From NCBI RefSeq assembly GCF_008831285.2, contig NC_045142.1:25683876-25743875 (forward strand): a stretch of 60,000 nt of DNA, written 5' to 3'. The stretch's first letter is position 1, and each line of letters opens with the position of its first letter. The position numbers were made by a program, and so were the translations under genes. The notes under the pieces are model-generated. The model searched no databases, was not told where the DNA came from, and saw only the letters and a program-made list of their open reading frames with translations. Origin of the DNA: Nymphaea colorata. Taxonomy: Eukaryota; Streptophyta; Magnoliopsida; Nymphaeales; Nymphaeaceae. Positions 25,382 through 36,504 of this stretch are shown here, piece after piece.

Positions 25382-27645
25382 CTAGTCATCATCAATGCCC
25401 AAATCATCGTTCTCCCCAATCTCCTCTTCTTCCACAGTAGAAGATGTTGAGGGAATACAAGGTTCTTCGAATCTTGAATTAACAACTTCAAGTTCATTCT
25501 CTTGTTCTAAGTTAAAGTCGTCAACATTCACGTCCCAATATTTAGTTTCTCCTTCCCTACAAGACAAAAAAATTGTAATTATTATGATGTTAGCGAATAA
25601 GAAGAGAAACATCTAAATCAATAAATCATATACTTAATTTACCTATATTCTTCTTTGTTCCGTGATAGAAGCCGAAGGTTAGAATGCACATAAACCAGAT
25701 TTTCTGCACGTTTGCTTGTGAGATTATTTCGTTTTATAGTGTGGATTTGTGAATATGTACTCCAATTTCTCTCACTGCATGAAGATGTAGCAGGTTGAAC
25801 TAGCAATCTGAAAGCAAGGTATTGAAGAGTAGGATAAGCAGTTCCATGTTTAATCCACCAAGATAAAGATGGATAATTATCTTTGTCTACAGTTGCACCT
25901 ACATCTTCTCCAATTCCAGTAGAAAACCTTTCAAACTCATCATTAGCTCGGCGATTTTGATGTACATCAATGAAAATCCTATTAATACATGCTACTCTGT
26001 TTGTTGATAATTCTAGATCCAGATGTGGTGGGGTTCTTCCAACACCCCCTGTAAGCCACTTTTTTCCATAATATTTAGGATTTAATGTATGTGCCATGCA
26101 TTGAAGAGGATTGCTACTTTTATCCCATCTTGCAATCAATATTCTATGCACATGATCAAAAAATGCTGAATCTTCAAGTGCAATACTTTTTTTTTCATGC
26201 TTAAAAATAACCTCTTGGATTTTTTCAATCATAGTGTCCCACATCTCATACACACAGTGCAACGTTGAATTATCACAATCAAGAACTCTCAACATCTCCC
26301 AGATCGGCTCTGTGAATGCAAGAAAATAAAAGATTTGATCCCACCACTTGTCTTCAAGAATCATTCCTTTGATTGCTTGAGCTTTGTCATCATCATCAGC
26401 ACGGTAGAAACTCCAATCATCATCAGTCACCATACTGATCAATGCACTTTTCACCCTTTTTATCCTTTTGACCATAACAATTAGAGATGCAAAACGTGTC
26501 TCTGCAACTCTTAATAATTTTAGATCAGAATGCTTGTTATAAATGGAAAGTGCATGTTGATGATTTACTATGAAATTTCTGATGTTCCTCACATCCTTTT
26601 TCAAGTCTTCAATCCACGAACATAATTCATAAGCATGAGGATCTTGCTCTTTACTTGGTGGATTGCATATACTCTTTAGAGCCAAATTTAAGCTATGAAC
26701 TGCACAAGAAGTCCAAAAGATATGAGGGTACTCCTTTTCTATCGCAATACCAGCTGCTCTACATACAGGTGCATTGTCTGTAATTAGCTGAACAACGTTT
26801 TCTTTCCCCACTTCTTCAATTATTTCCATAAACAATCCTTTCAGATACTCAACACTTTTGTATTCACCAGATGCATCTATTGCTTTCAAGAAAATTGGTC
26901 CATTTGCTGAAGTTGCAATGAAATTAATAAGAGGGCGTCGTTGCAAATCTGTCCAGCCATCAGAAACAATAGAAACTCCGTGTTGATCCCAAGTGAACTT
27001 TTGAGACTCTAACAATTTGTTCACTCGAGTCATCTGTTGTTCTAGTAGTACAGTGCGAAGCCTTTCAGAACTAGGGGGAACATACCCAGTCAAGTTAGAA
27101 TTTGTAATAGATGTAACTAAGTCTCTCCAATATGGACTTCTAGCTACATTAAATGGTATGCAATTAGCATAGAAAAATGTTGCCACTTTTAGATCTAATT
27201 CTCGCCGTCCTTGTAAACTAAATGAATCCTTAATTGATTTCTGATGAACATCAACAACTTTTCTTTTTTTGGTAGGATTCTGAATATCATCATGTAAAAT
27301 TGAAGCAATGTCAATGAAATCAGATCCAGATGATGTGCTTTTCTTATTCTCAAAGGCTTTTTGTTCTTTCTTCAACTGAGCCAAAGTCTCGTTAGTGATT
27401 TTCTTACATGGTTGAATTCCTTTTTGACTGATTTTTAATAGATGTGCTTTCACTCTTGTATATGATCCATTGAACTGTCCCTCACAAAAATTACACCTAA
27501 AAAAAGCATTTCCACCGCCTCCAGGAGGTTTCCCCATTAGATTCACGTATGACCATAATGGTGGCTGAGGTGTAGCTGATCCAGAACCACAACTTGTAGG
27601 TTGAGAGTCTTGAGACTGAGACACTGTTTTTCCTTTGCTCGCCAT
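25382..27645 (-). CDS. hAT transposase with BED zinc finger, two exons, intact
   Basis: Coding parts are 27645-25643 and 25556-25382 on the minus strand, joined at AG|GTAAATT...TTGTAG|GGAAGG, for 725 residues with no stop or frameshift. I chose the ATG of MASKGKTVS; the frame is open 36 codons further, but that extension is hydrophobic and AT-rich. A BED-type zinc finger (C51, C54, H68, C80 region) binds DNA. PTKKRKVV near residue 124 looks like a nuclear localisation signal. A DUF659-type catalytic core follows, with SDGWTD near 228 and ITDNAP near 288 supplying catalytic aspartates. The hAT C-terminal dimerisation region contains SCSERNWS. The short second exon encodes KYWDVNVDDF and an acidic tail. 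With intact termini, the element could still be autonomous. Confidence 0.93.
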
Positions 27646-27779
27646 ACTAGATTGAACATAATAAAAAAATGGAAAAAACGTATAATGAACATAAAATTTA
27701 TGAAATAAAACAATACAACAAACTGACAAAGTATAAACATGCACTGCAGTCACAAAACTTCAGATATTCAGAAGCAGAA

Positions 27780-27960
27780 CGAAGGCTGAATAGTGAACAG
27801 GAACATTCAGGAATTGTAAATGATAGTACTGCCAGACTGAATAGTGAACAGGAACAGAAGCAGTTCGTTAAAGCCTAAAACTAAAAGAAACATGAACAAT
27901 AGCGAAGGCTGAAGTGAATAGTGAACAGTGAACAGGAACATTCACGAATGGTAAATTATA
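27780..27960. repeat. Repeats of GTGAACAGGAACA inside the hAT element
   Basis: GAATAGTGAACAGGAACA-type words recur at least three times, spaced 60-100 bp, between the transposase start and the right end. They may belong to the element's leader or subterminal region. Confidence 0.6.
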
Positions 27961-28918
27961 TGTTAATGCCATCTAGATATCACGTATTCATCATTGTCTA
28001 GCATCATGAACAACAGCGAAGGCAAAATCCTCAAATCGGTTATACACCCAAAACGGCAAAATCCCCAAATCCCAAAATCAAACAAAAAAAAAGAAAACAT
28101 CGCACATAGCATTGAAGAATATGATTCTAAACCGTCCAATCTTCAAACCAAAACATCCCCAAATCAGATTTTAATACCCAATGTAAAAAATCCCCAAATA
28201 AAAGTTGAAACCCTAACTTCTATTATCGAAAATAATCGACAAAACACTTACCTGTCTGTCGCTGGCTGCCGCCGGACGCCACCGGAAGTCGCCGTCGATC
28301 GCCGGAGCTCGCCGTCGCCCGCCATTGCCTTACTGTGCTGCCAGCCTGCTGCGGAAGCCGTGGAGGGTAAACGAAGGTCGAGCGTCGAGGGTAGATGTTA
28401 GTGCGTAAAACAAAACGCGGGTTAAAAAATCAGTTATACAAGTGGTTTGGATCGGGTCTGACCTAGACCCGATCCAAAACGTATCCAGCCGTATCGCCGT
28501 GTCGGGATCCCCGTGTCCGCGTGTCGACACCGGTACTCGACCCAGTCTGCCGTATCCGTGTGACATAGGGAAGCAGCATTCTGTGCCAGGGCAGAAGAAG
28601 TTGTAAGCTTGGCTTCCCAGTTTGCCGAGATGAACCTCAGAGGTTATGGAACATGAAGTGGATTGACTTTAGAGTGGGTGTTGGTAATTAAATCGAACTC
28701 ACATGTATACTCTTTCTGATGTGCCAGATCCTCATGCAGAACAGTTTCTGAAATTGGCTGCAAGAATTTATAAGAACTTGGCTTGTATAGCAAAATTTTG
28801 TATTGCATCTAAAGGTTACAAACAGACCATACCATCTAATGAGTTCCAGAAACTTGTTGAAGTTACCTGCAAGAAGCTCACATGCTTGCTATACAATTTC
28901 ATGGCTCTAAAACAGGGG

Positions 28919-30460
28919 GTAATCTTGGTTACCTACTACTTGCTTCTTTTTAAGTGTAGCAAAGTTTGTTTCATTATCATTATTTTCATTGTCATCTTGC
29001 TGTCTCCCACACGACTGACTAGGCCATGGCTACTAGGGGATCGACTAGGTTGAGTTTCTTAGTGTGCCTCATTTAGGGCATCTGTTCAACTGCTTAGGCT
29101 GGCAATGCTATTTTACCATGCATGCTTTACTCCTTTTCATATTTTTTTTCATCAAATGTGTTTCAGTTTTTTTCTTTCTCGTAGTTGTGTTGTATATGCA
29201 TGTGGTACAAGTTTGTTTATCTGTTTTTTGTTCATAGGCATGCACATATATGGTTATATACTGGCTACCTCAATAGTAATAAGCCATATAATTTTCTTCT
29301 TTTAAATTTCAATACTCAATATTGTATACAAGCTTTGTTATGCAGAGGGTCAGATTTTTGGATCACTGGAATCAGACCGGACTGAAAATGAATCCATTTC
29401 TCTAGGCTGACAAAAAAATGATCGAAAAACCTATACAAGGTTGATTTATAGGTTCCTACATCATGTTGGCATGTTATATCATTTGATTGGGTTAAGACAA
29501 CTCAGATAGGAAAACTTGAGCAATTTATGTATAGGATTATTTACAGAATATCTAGGTTGCATGTACATGTACTTGCATGTAATGCCTGTTTTTGTGTGCA
29601 TGCATGCTGAGCAAATTTTTTTTTGTGTGTTCTCTGCGACTTCCACAATTATTGCAGGTATTTATATGTCAGTGTCAATATGTTGTTTTTTCTTTTAAGA
29701 TCTATTGCAGTCATATACAAGTACAATGTGCTTTTCTTTTTCTTTGCTTTTCTACAAGGACTAGTTACCTCATATTAATGAATGATGTCACTTTGTTTCT
29801 TACCGGTTTTTACAGGTTACATTCTTTTTTCCATCTATTCCATATTATTTTGGGTACCATATAGAACGACCTATGCATGATATTGCAACCTAGGCGCTAC
29901 CACTAGCCATTTTGACTGCAGAATTTTGTCATCATTGTCATCTACCCTCTTCCATGACTTCCTCATCTTCTAAGGCATGTTTGACCTAGCTGCATAGATT
30001 GGTAAAGGTTTTATAGCCTTCTAACCAGGATTTGGATAGGAGTCCATGTAATGACACAAATTTCCATTGTTAGGTTTTTTTCTGTTTTTTGCATTTCTAT
30101 ACCTACAAAATGGTTCTTGAGTATAGTATTTTTTGAACTGTTAATCAAGATTTTATAAATTATAACCCATAAAATTTTAGATTCTTCAAAACCTGCACTT
30201 TTGAATTCTTGAAGTCCTATTTACACATTTGGAACTGTATCCAAGAGGCTGTTTCCAGGTTGTCAGAGGGATAGTTGACCTTGTATACGGCCTTGTCGTT
30301 CAATTTCAGCCATAAGCTTGGGTGAGGGACGACCGGCAAAAAACCTTCGTTGTCATGTCAATGATTGGCTGTGTAGCTTCAACGGTTTTCGAGTCTAACT
30401 GGTCTCAGTTGCTAAAAGGAAGTTTTTTTTCTTATATGACATTTCATGATAAAATTGCAG
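28919..30460 (+). other. FANCI intron 12
   Basis: A 1.54-kb AT-rich intron before the last exon. I recognise no gene in it. Confidence 0.7.
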
Positions 30461-31142
30461 GATCAACAGGAAGTTTTGAAGAAGAAAGGGGTTGTAAATA
30501 AGATACGGAGGGAGACAAAATGCATCCCAAACCTTGTATTTCAGATTGAAGATTATGAGAAATATCTCATTAAACTGAGCAAGCTAACTAAAGTGAACTT
30601 GCTCAGGCATGCCAAGCGGAGCACAGCCAGGGATTTCAAGATACTGGACATTAGGAGCATGAACGAACCGGGTGCATCTGGCCGCAGATCAAGCCAGGCA
30701 AGTCATGACGAATGTCAAAAGGGATCAGATGATGAATCGGAAGAGGAAGAAAATGAAGATGCTCAGGATGAAGGTGGGTCTGGTTCGCCTGAATCTGCTG
30801 AAGAAGGGAAAGACGACGATAGTAACGAGGAATGCACAGTATTAAGAACCAAAAGGACTAAAAGAAACGTTGTTAAAGATTCAGAAGAGGATTCTGAGTA
30901 GGCAGCAACGTAGGGTCGAGAAATTCATGGTTGTTTGGGTTGAAAAGAAGGATTTCTAATTGAGTAGTACTGCAGGAAGAAGAGTCAGTTTAATGACCCT
31001 GGTTCTAAAGACTTTAGTGACGGAGGCACATGACTACTTGGGCCTTTTGGGTACAAAAAGTTTGTTCAAAGAGAGAGAGATCCTGTCAGTCCTTGTACAT
31101 ACATGTTTAGTGGAATTGGGTATTTTATGGCATTCACGCACG

Positions 31143-31295
31143 CAAGGCTGGGTATCCGAAGCAGCCGGTGGGTACCCAGTACTCAGCCCAACTCGGATCC
31201 GAGCTCTAAAAAAAGGCACTTAAGGCTGGGTATCCCGGGCCACCGGTGGGTACTCAATACCCAGCCCAACTCGGACCCGAGCCTTAAAAAAAAGG
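31143..31295. repeat. Two-unit tandem repeat, about 75 bp, GC-rich
   Basis: AAGGCTGGGTATCC...CAGCCCAACTCGGA...AAAAAAAGGCA occurs twice in succession. It resembles the name-tag repeats common in plant intergenic DNA. No function is visible. Confidence 0.75.
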
Positions 31296-31802
31296 CATTG
31301 GGCTGGCCCGATTCCTTATCGGAATGGTCCAGTTAGACCCGATAATGTTTATTTATTTATTTTATTAATTTATATATAAATATCGTATTTTATTATAATG
31401 AATTATATTTATACATTATTTTAATTTAATCGGACCAGGCTTACCTTCACGGAGGGTAATGGTAGCCTAAAGTTATGCAAGCGTATGGGTAAGCTGTTTT
31501 TTTTCAAGGGAACCAACCATGTGATCACTCGTGCAGGTTGGTGTTGCGTTTGTTTCTCACCTGGTGAAAGCCAAGGATGAAATGATTAAGACGGAATCTT
31601 ATTGGAAGAGTTCACCAAGCACGAACAAGCATTTCTAGATAGAAAATGCAAAAAAATCTTCCTTACAAAGTTGTTGAAATAAAGTTTCATTGCTGTCACT
31701 AAATTGGGACCGTAAAAAAGAAATGAAGGAAAAATGCTTTTGCATGCAAGTTCATGTGTCCCCACAAACATGTATGCTTGAAAAGCTACATGCTTTAAGC
31801 CT

Positions 31803-31864
31803 CATGAATCCGATGAAAGGACTGGCATGTTTTATGAATCTGATGAAAGGACTGGCATGTTTTA
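31803..31864. repeat. Perfect-spaced tandem duplication, about 31 bp
   Basis: ATGAATCYGATGAAAGGACT followed by GGCATGTTTT is present twice in a row. Confidence 0.8.
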
Positions 31865-32956
31865 AGAAATAAAATATGTGGATCAGATTCAAGGTCGTGG
31901 CAGAGTTGAGCGGTCCTTGGTTGTCACGTTGGCAATCATGGTTTCATTCGTATGAGCAGATAAGGAAGTGTCGACCAATGACACTAGATTTTAGTCCTCC
32001 CATGAGTTTTTCAGGTCTAGACTCTAAATTTCCTTCATAGTTCATTTGATTCCACATCCTAGTGTCCAAAAATCAAGCTGAATCAGCTTGATTTGTCGTC
32101 CAACAAGTTCATTTTTAATTATTTTAAAATATATTTGTCATCTATTGTTCATTTTTAATTATTTTACATTTTTTTTTGTTTTCCATTAATTTTTTAAAGT
32201 GAATTTACTAATATTTTTTTTCTATCGATTCAAGCTCCACCGCCGAGTCAGCCCATTTACTGAATCTAATCCTTGGTCAACTCAACTTTTGATTGTCACA
32301 CAATGGTACGTCTAAAAACTCTATCAAATTTGACAAGCGTGCAGTCTTTTCATTGTCATCGTTGTCGGTGTGAGCTTAGTTCTGGTCCTCAGGTTGTTGG
32401 GTCCATCAGTCAGATTCAGGCTATGGACATGTACGACTCAGAAACAGCATGCTTACTGAACCAACTTGTGGTAAAGTCTTCCAAGCTGCTTAGTGCGTTT
32501 CTCTAAAGCAGTCTAGAATTGAGGACTTTATTAGAAATTTAGCAGCACTGCTTGGTCAAAATATTAGAATATGCATAGTGATATATTTTAAATAAGATGT
32601 GCCTGTTCCTGTCCTCTTATTCTGTTTGTCCTCACAAGCTCTGAATGTCTACTTGACTACAAATTACGCTGGAGCAATAAAAAAAAAAAGAAGTGACATG
32701 TAAGGACACTGGTGTGAAAGCTTGTGATTGAGACAGCCTGGGCAAAACTGAGCATGTCTACCACAAAAAATACAATTATCTGGAAAAATGGAATTGCAAA
32801 ATCCTGCATGTTCTGACAGAAGTTCAACACATATTCTTCTTCCTGACACAGATCCAAAGTGATCGGTTCCTTTTTTGTACTAGATTCTTCATCGAGAAAA
32901 GTTTGTCCTATCAACTCTTAATTTAAAGGTGTTCTACTATCAAATTGGTCCTGCAT

Positions 32957-33826
32957 CTATTTTCGAAGAGTCAGAATTTTGGCATTAAGCAGTACCTGTT
33001 TGCATCCAGTAGGTGGACAAGAGCCAGTGTAGAGCATGTACATGAGTAGAAAAATGAGTGTGTTCAAGTTGGTGCAACAGGAGGCAATGGCGATGCCAGG
33101 GATGCCTAGTTTGAGTACAAAAGCAAGCAAGAAGGTCAGGGGAACGTGAAAAATGACAGCAATGGTGGTGCTCCACATAAGAGGAGCAGTATTTCCTCTG
33201 CATCTAAGATATATACGAAGCGGATGGAGAAAGCTGTTGATGATGAGATCAGGTAGCGCAAAGACAGAATAAAGGCTAGCCATCTTTGTGATAGAAGGAT
33301 CTTGCCTAAAAAAGACCAAGATGGGTTGCAGGTTAAGCCATAAAAGTGATACAGGCAATGAAGTAAAGAGTAGCAGGAGAATTGTGCGTCGAAGAGTGAG
33401 ATGAACAAGATTAAGATTTTGAGAACCAAAGGCTTGGCTGCAAATGGGTTCCATGCCCAAGGTTAAGCCACTAAGAAGTGAGTAGCCAGTGATGTTTGTA
33501 AACCCAATGGCAAGTGCACCACCAGCTAGCTCAAGGCTGCCAAGTTTGCCCATGCACAGGACAGAGGTCATGGATCTCAGATATGTTATGAGATGCATGG
33601 TGGTGAGGGGGATAAAGATCTCCTTTAGTTGCTTTGCCTCCTCCACGATCTGCATGAAGTTTAGAACAGATAAGAGCAGACGTTGTCAGTTATATAAAGA
33701 ACAGAAGAAACATTAAGATGATGCATAACTCCTGATCTTTTGAGTTGAAATAGCGAGGAGGGGATTTCTTCATACCTGTTTCATTGATGGTTGCTTTGGA
33801 CTATGGGGATGATCAGTAGGTGCCAT
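32957..33826 (-). pseudogene. MATE/DETOXIFICATION efflux transporter, N-terminal half only
   Basis: MATE proteins export organic cations and metabolites using proton or sodium gradients. Exon 1 (33826-33776) encodes MAPTDHPHSPKQPSMKQ. Exon 2 starts at 33649 after TGCAG and reads IVEEAKQLKEIFIPLTTMHL, then AGGALAIGFTNITGYSLLSG and MEPICSQAFGSQN, which are typical of the plant DTX48-like group. About six membrane segments follow. It ends at a TAG (32957-32959) after some 247 residues, against about 500 for the family. A CAG|GTACTG donor at 32996 suggests the ancestral exon ended there, but no following exon was found in the next 2 kb. Its promoter, with a TATA box, lies in the left arm of a palindrome. 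I infer a truncated and probably inactive gene. Confidence 0.8.
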
Positions 33827-33860
33827 AATTGTGTCACAAATGTGTGTATGAGAGCGAGAG

Positions 33861-34333
33861 AGAGGTGTTGAACTCATAAATGGGAGTAAGGGGCTATATA
33901 TAGTGCATGGGCAGAGGGTAGATTCTACGTGCGGAGGCCGCTATTGATGTTCTATTTTCTCAAGGAGATGAGGTTAAAGCATTTTGTCAGTTAAAGGAAC
34001 CCAGTGAATCTGCAGTACTCTCTGTGGTAGCTTTGGTCCCGGCAGGTTGAGAGAAACCGATGTCGTTTCACTTTAATTAAAAAGGTAGAGAGTTTCCAAA
34101 CGTTCCAATCCCGAAACTCTCTACCTTTTTAATTAAAGTGATTCTCTCAACCTGCCCCGACCAAAGCTACAACAGAGTACCGCAGATTCACTGGGTTCCT
34201 TTAACTGACAAAATGATTTAACCTCATCTCCTTGAGAAAATTGAACATCAATAGCAGCCTCCGCACGTAGAATCTACCCTCTGCCCATGCACTATATATA
34301 GCCCCTTACTCACATTTATGAGTTCAACACCTC
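33861..34333. repeat. Large palindrome carrying two opposed copies of the MATE promoter
   Basis: Left arm 33861-34095 and right arm 34114-34333 are inverted copies separated by an 18-bp loop. They match from AACTCTCTACCTTTTTAATT at the centre to GGTGTTGAACTCATAAATG at the outside. The left arm has about 12 extra bases near 34054. The left arm is the MATE promoter. The right arm points the other way, but no MATE coding sequence follows it. Confidence 0.9.
33895..33902 (-). promoter_or_regulatory. TATA box of the MATE gene
   Basis: TATATATA on the minus strand about 70 bp before the MATE start codon, in a CACTATATATAGCCCC context typical of plant core promoters. The mirrored copy is at 34293-34300. 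Confidence 0.65.
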
Positions 34334-34866
34334 TCTCTCTCTCTCTCTCTCTTGTGGGTCATGCTATGGGACGCGCAGTGCAATAATTTACACTTGGTTT
34401 CACTTCTCCTGGCATCAGATATCCTTTTATCTTAGCACATCCATTTCGGCTAGTTTGGCCCTGAAAACTGCTGTACAGTGGCTGCATCGTTCTCCGTAGA
34501 CTTTTACCATGTTCATGAAAAGAACATATCCAAGGTCTCCCCATCACCTTTTTTCGCCTTCACTCTCCACTGAGTTACTCCAAATGGATGAGATTCCTGG
34601 TTGGGCTTTTGATGCATAAAGCTAGTTTCCTTCTAAGCAGCAATTGACTGTGACAGTCCATGTATGCTACTCTTCTGCGGTCATCTTTGGTTATGCAGTC
34701 CTCATCTTGAGCACCACAGGAATCAACAGTGAAGGTAAAGCACATGGGCATCGCTTGGGTTGGCATATGCAACTTTTTATAAATCCCCCTCGTCTGATTT
34801 CAGAGCAAGTATGACTGGAATAAAATAGAACAGGAAATTTAGGCCTTGACACAAGGGAGCCTTTCA
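34334..34866. other. Spacer with duplicated pieces
   Basis: A CT tract at the start and the block GTGGGTCATGCTATGGGACG (34355) recur near 48066. No gene is supported. Confidence 0.5.
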
Positions 34867-35370
34867 TCTATCAAACCGCACTTTACACTAACCAAAAAGG
34901 ACTGGAATGAAATAGAAAGAACATGAGGAAGTTTACGCCTTGAACCTTAGCTATCAAAATTCAGAAGGGATTTCACATGTTCTAGTCTTGTGGTGTTTCT
35001 ATCTCAAGATGAAAATGGAAATCCTACTCCCACCAAGACCACAGCCATGCTTTTTCACGGCTCAATGGGCGCACTCTTTCAGTCTTTCAAGCTGAAAGGC
35101 GAATGTGATGTCAGTGGAGAACTTTTCTTCCAAAATGTCTTTCACTTTTCAGTTTACTTCAGGCACGGGATACTTTGATAGCTGTGAAAACGCATGGTTG
35201 TGGTCTTGGTGGGAGTACGATTTCCAGTTTCACCTTGAGATAGCAACATCATGACTAGAACATGTGAAATCCCTTCTGTATTTTGATAGCCAAGGTTCAG
35301 GGCGTAAACTTCCTGTTCTTTCTATTGCATTCCAGTCCTTTTTGGTTGGTGTAAAGCGCGGTTTGATAGA
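34867..35370. mobile_element. Foldback element with about 190-bp inverted arms
   Basis: Arms 34867-35062 and 35180-35370 are imperfect inverted copies around a 117-bp centre. The outer ends share TCTATCAAACCGC and the inner ends share CCATGC...TTTTCAC. There is no coding capacity. The form fits a non-autonomous foldback or Mutator-like MITE, but I could not find a clear target-site duplication. Confidence 0.7.
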
Positions 35371-35503
35371 AACCATATTCATCGGACGTGGAGATCAAAA
35401 GCGCCTAATTTATCTATTTTTGTTCTGCTGATGGAAGCTGATGAAAAGGGCGCCTTTTGAAGAGCTTTATACGTCAACCGGATCTCCAGAATTCTCCCTC
35501 CCT

Positions 35504-35504
<1 letters not shown>

Positions 35505-35557
<53 letters not shown>
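35505..35557. repeat. (CT)n(CA)n microsatellite
   Basis: A CT run of about 30 bp passes directly into a CA run. Confidence 0.9.
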
Positions 35558-35587
35558 TATACCAAGTGTAGGCATTACCTGTTCATC

Positions 35588-36500
35588 TTATATAAGTGCG
35601 CAACAGTGGATGGTACCAACTTCCTGTTTTGCTTTCTACAACCATCTGTGAGTCTCTACCCATGCTCAACAAAGATGGGGCAACTTGCTTTTAGGTTCGC
35701 ACGGCATGTCTGCCTTTACAAATAACGAGTGGTGGTACGTTGCGCATCAATGTCAAGTCAAATCTTAGACGCTGCTTCCCCCAGCACATTCTATCAGCAG
35801 GATCCTTTTACTGCAGTAATAAAATGAAATAAGATCTGATCACATATATACAGAGGGCTCTACAACTCAAGAGCCAGCTTAAGCTAGGCTCGAAGTCGAC
35901 TTGTTTGTAAATGAGTTGAGCTCGAGCTTAACTGAAAACTTAAGCTTGTTAACAACATGAACTTGTAACTCGATTAAACTTGAGTAAGCATGTTTAATTT
36001 AGTCTATAGGCAAACATTATATGTAAATACACGATGACAATATATATTGACAATGTCAAGATTTATAGAAGTAGCACCCTGTTTTAGAAAACGAAAACGT
36101 CGTGCCCTTCTCATGCGGTTTGAGTTTGAAGATTGAACTAAGCGGCTTACTGAAGCATCCATTACCAGACTGTTCTAGCTTTGATGGATGGGCCATGGCC
36201 AAAAGCAGTTGTGCTGCACCCTCAAGTTTCATCCAACAATCTTTAGCAAGTTTATTTAAAAGCAATAAGAAGCAATTTAGACTAATTAAGAAGCAAAACA
36301 TACAGTATTTTTGAAACTATCTAACCCTAAATCATATTGGATACAATACAATAGTAGAAACACTGATATAGACCTGATGTTGGTAACTTCAGCTTGATTT
36401 GGTTCGAGCAATATATGCTATGCAGTTCCACCTACAATAATGTGTCAGATCACTTTCTCAAAGAGGTACGTGGTCTACCTTTTTAGAGCATTACCATTCT
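35588..36500. repeat. Duplicated mosaic block, copy A
   Basis: Segments 35588-35700, 36006-36165 and 36170-36240 match 48094-48220, 48219-48385 and 48390-48460 in the same orientation. Segment 36265-36490 matches 48500-48735 in inverted orientation. 35870-35990 is a repetitive AGCTCGAGCTT-type stretch. No gene is supported. Confidence 0.75.
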
Positions 36501-36504
36501 AAAA

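Larger units (their letters stand above)
25116..28576. mobile_element. hAT transposon inserted in FANCI exon 11
   Basis: The element spans 25124-28568 (3445 bp). Its termini are inverted repeats CTATGTCACACGGATACGG, perfect over 19 bp. The 8-bp target duplication GGAAGCAG lies at 25116-25123 and 28569-28576, the length expected for hAT elements. Removing the element and one duplication copy restores the FANCI codons EAAFCARAEEVV exactly in frame, which proves the insertion point. GGATACGGGTAC-type subterminal motifs are clustered at the left end and GTATCCG/GTGTCGG-type motifs at the right end, as expected for transposase binding. Its gene reads against FANCI. Confidence 0.96.
18593..30901 (+). 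pseudogene. FANCI: FANCI homologue, disrupted by stops, a frameshift and a hAT insertion
   Basis: FANCI pairs with FANCD2 and is ubiquitinated at DNA crosslinks. Thirteen coding exons join in phase with GT-AG introns: 18593-19530, 19712-19793, 19908-20090, 20190-20254, 21311-21470, 21563-21807, 21935-22057, 22293-22484, 22574-22655, 22734-23698, 24730-25123 continued at 28577-28642, 28728-28918 and 30461-30901. They would give about 1375 residues; human FANCI has 1328. Family landmarks are DVPPLVYKILIVASKR, EGTTLLHLDFVVKQD, LGFLLLESAGRSD, the C-terminal [20 protein letters not shown] and [15 protein letters not shown], and an acidic tail. Lesions are a one-base loss near 21773 in exon 6 and stops at 22052-22054, 22895-22897, 23687-23689 and 24958-24960. 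Exon 11 is also split by a transposon. All splice sites look intact, so decay is recent. Unless these are sequencing errors, no full-length protein can be made. Confidence 0.92.
30902..32956. other. Intergenic spacer after FANCI
   Basis: It holds the presumed FANCI 3' untranslated region and AT-rich sequence. Two short tandem repeats are listed separately. The frames at 32273-32506 (plus) and 32657-32914 (minus) match nothing I know. The missing C-terminal half of the MATE gene would be expected just left of 32957 but is not seen. Confidence 0.5.

Noticed and set aside
27646-27753. 36-codon upstream extension of the hAT transposase
   Set aside because: It is hydrophobic, AT-rich and unlike any transposase N-terminus. 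The MASKGKTVS methionine just before the BED finger is the better start.
32657-32914. Possible C-terminal part of the MATE gene
   Set aside because: The translated frame has no MATE membrane pattern or motif and does not join in phase to the donor at 32996.
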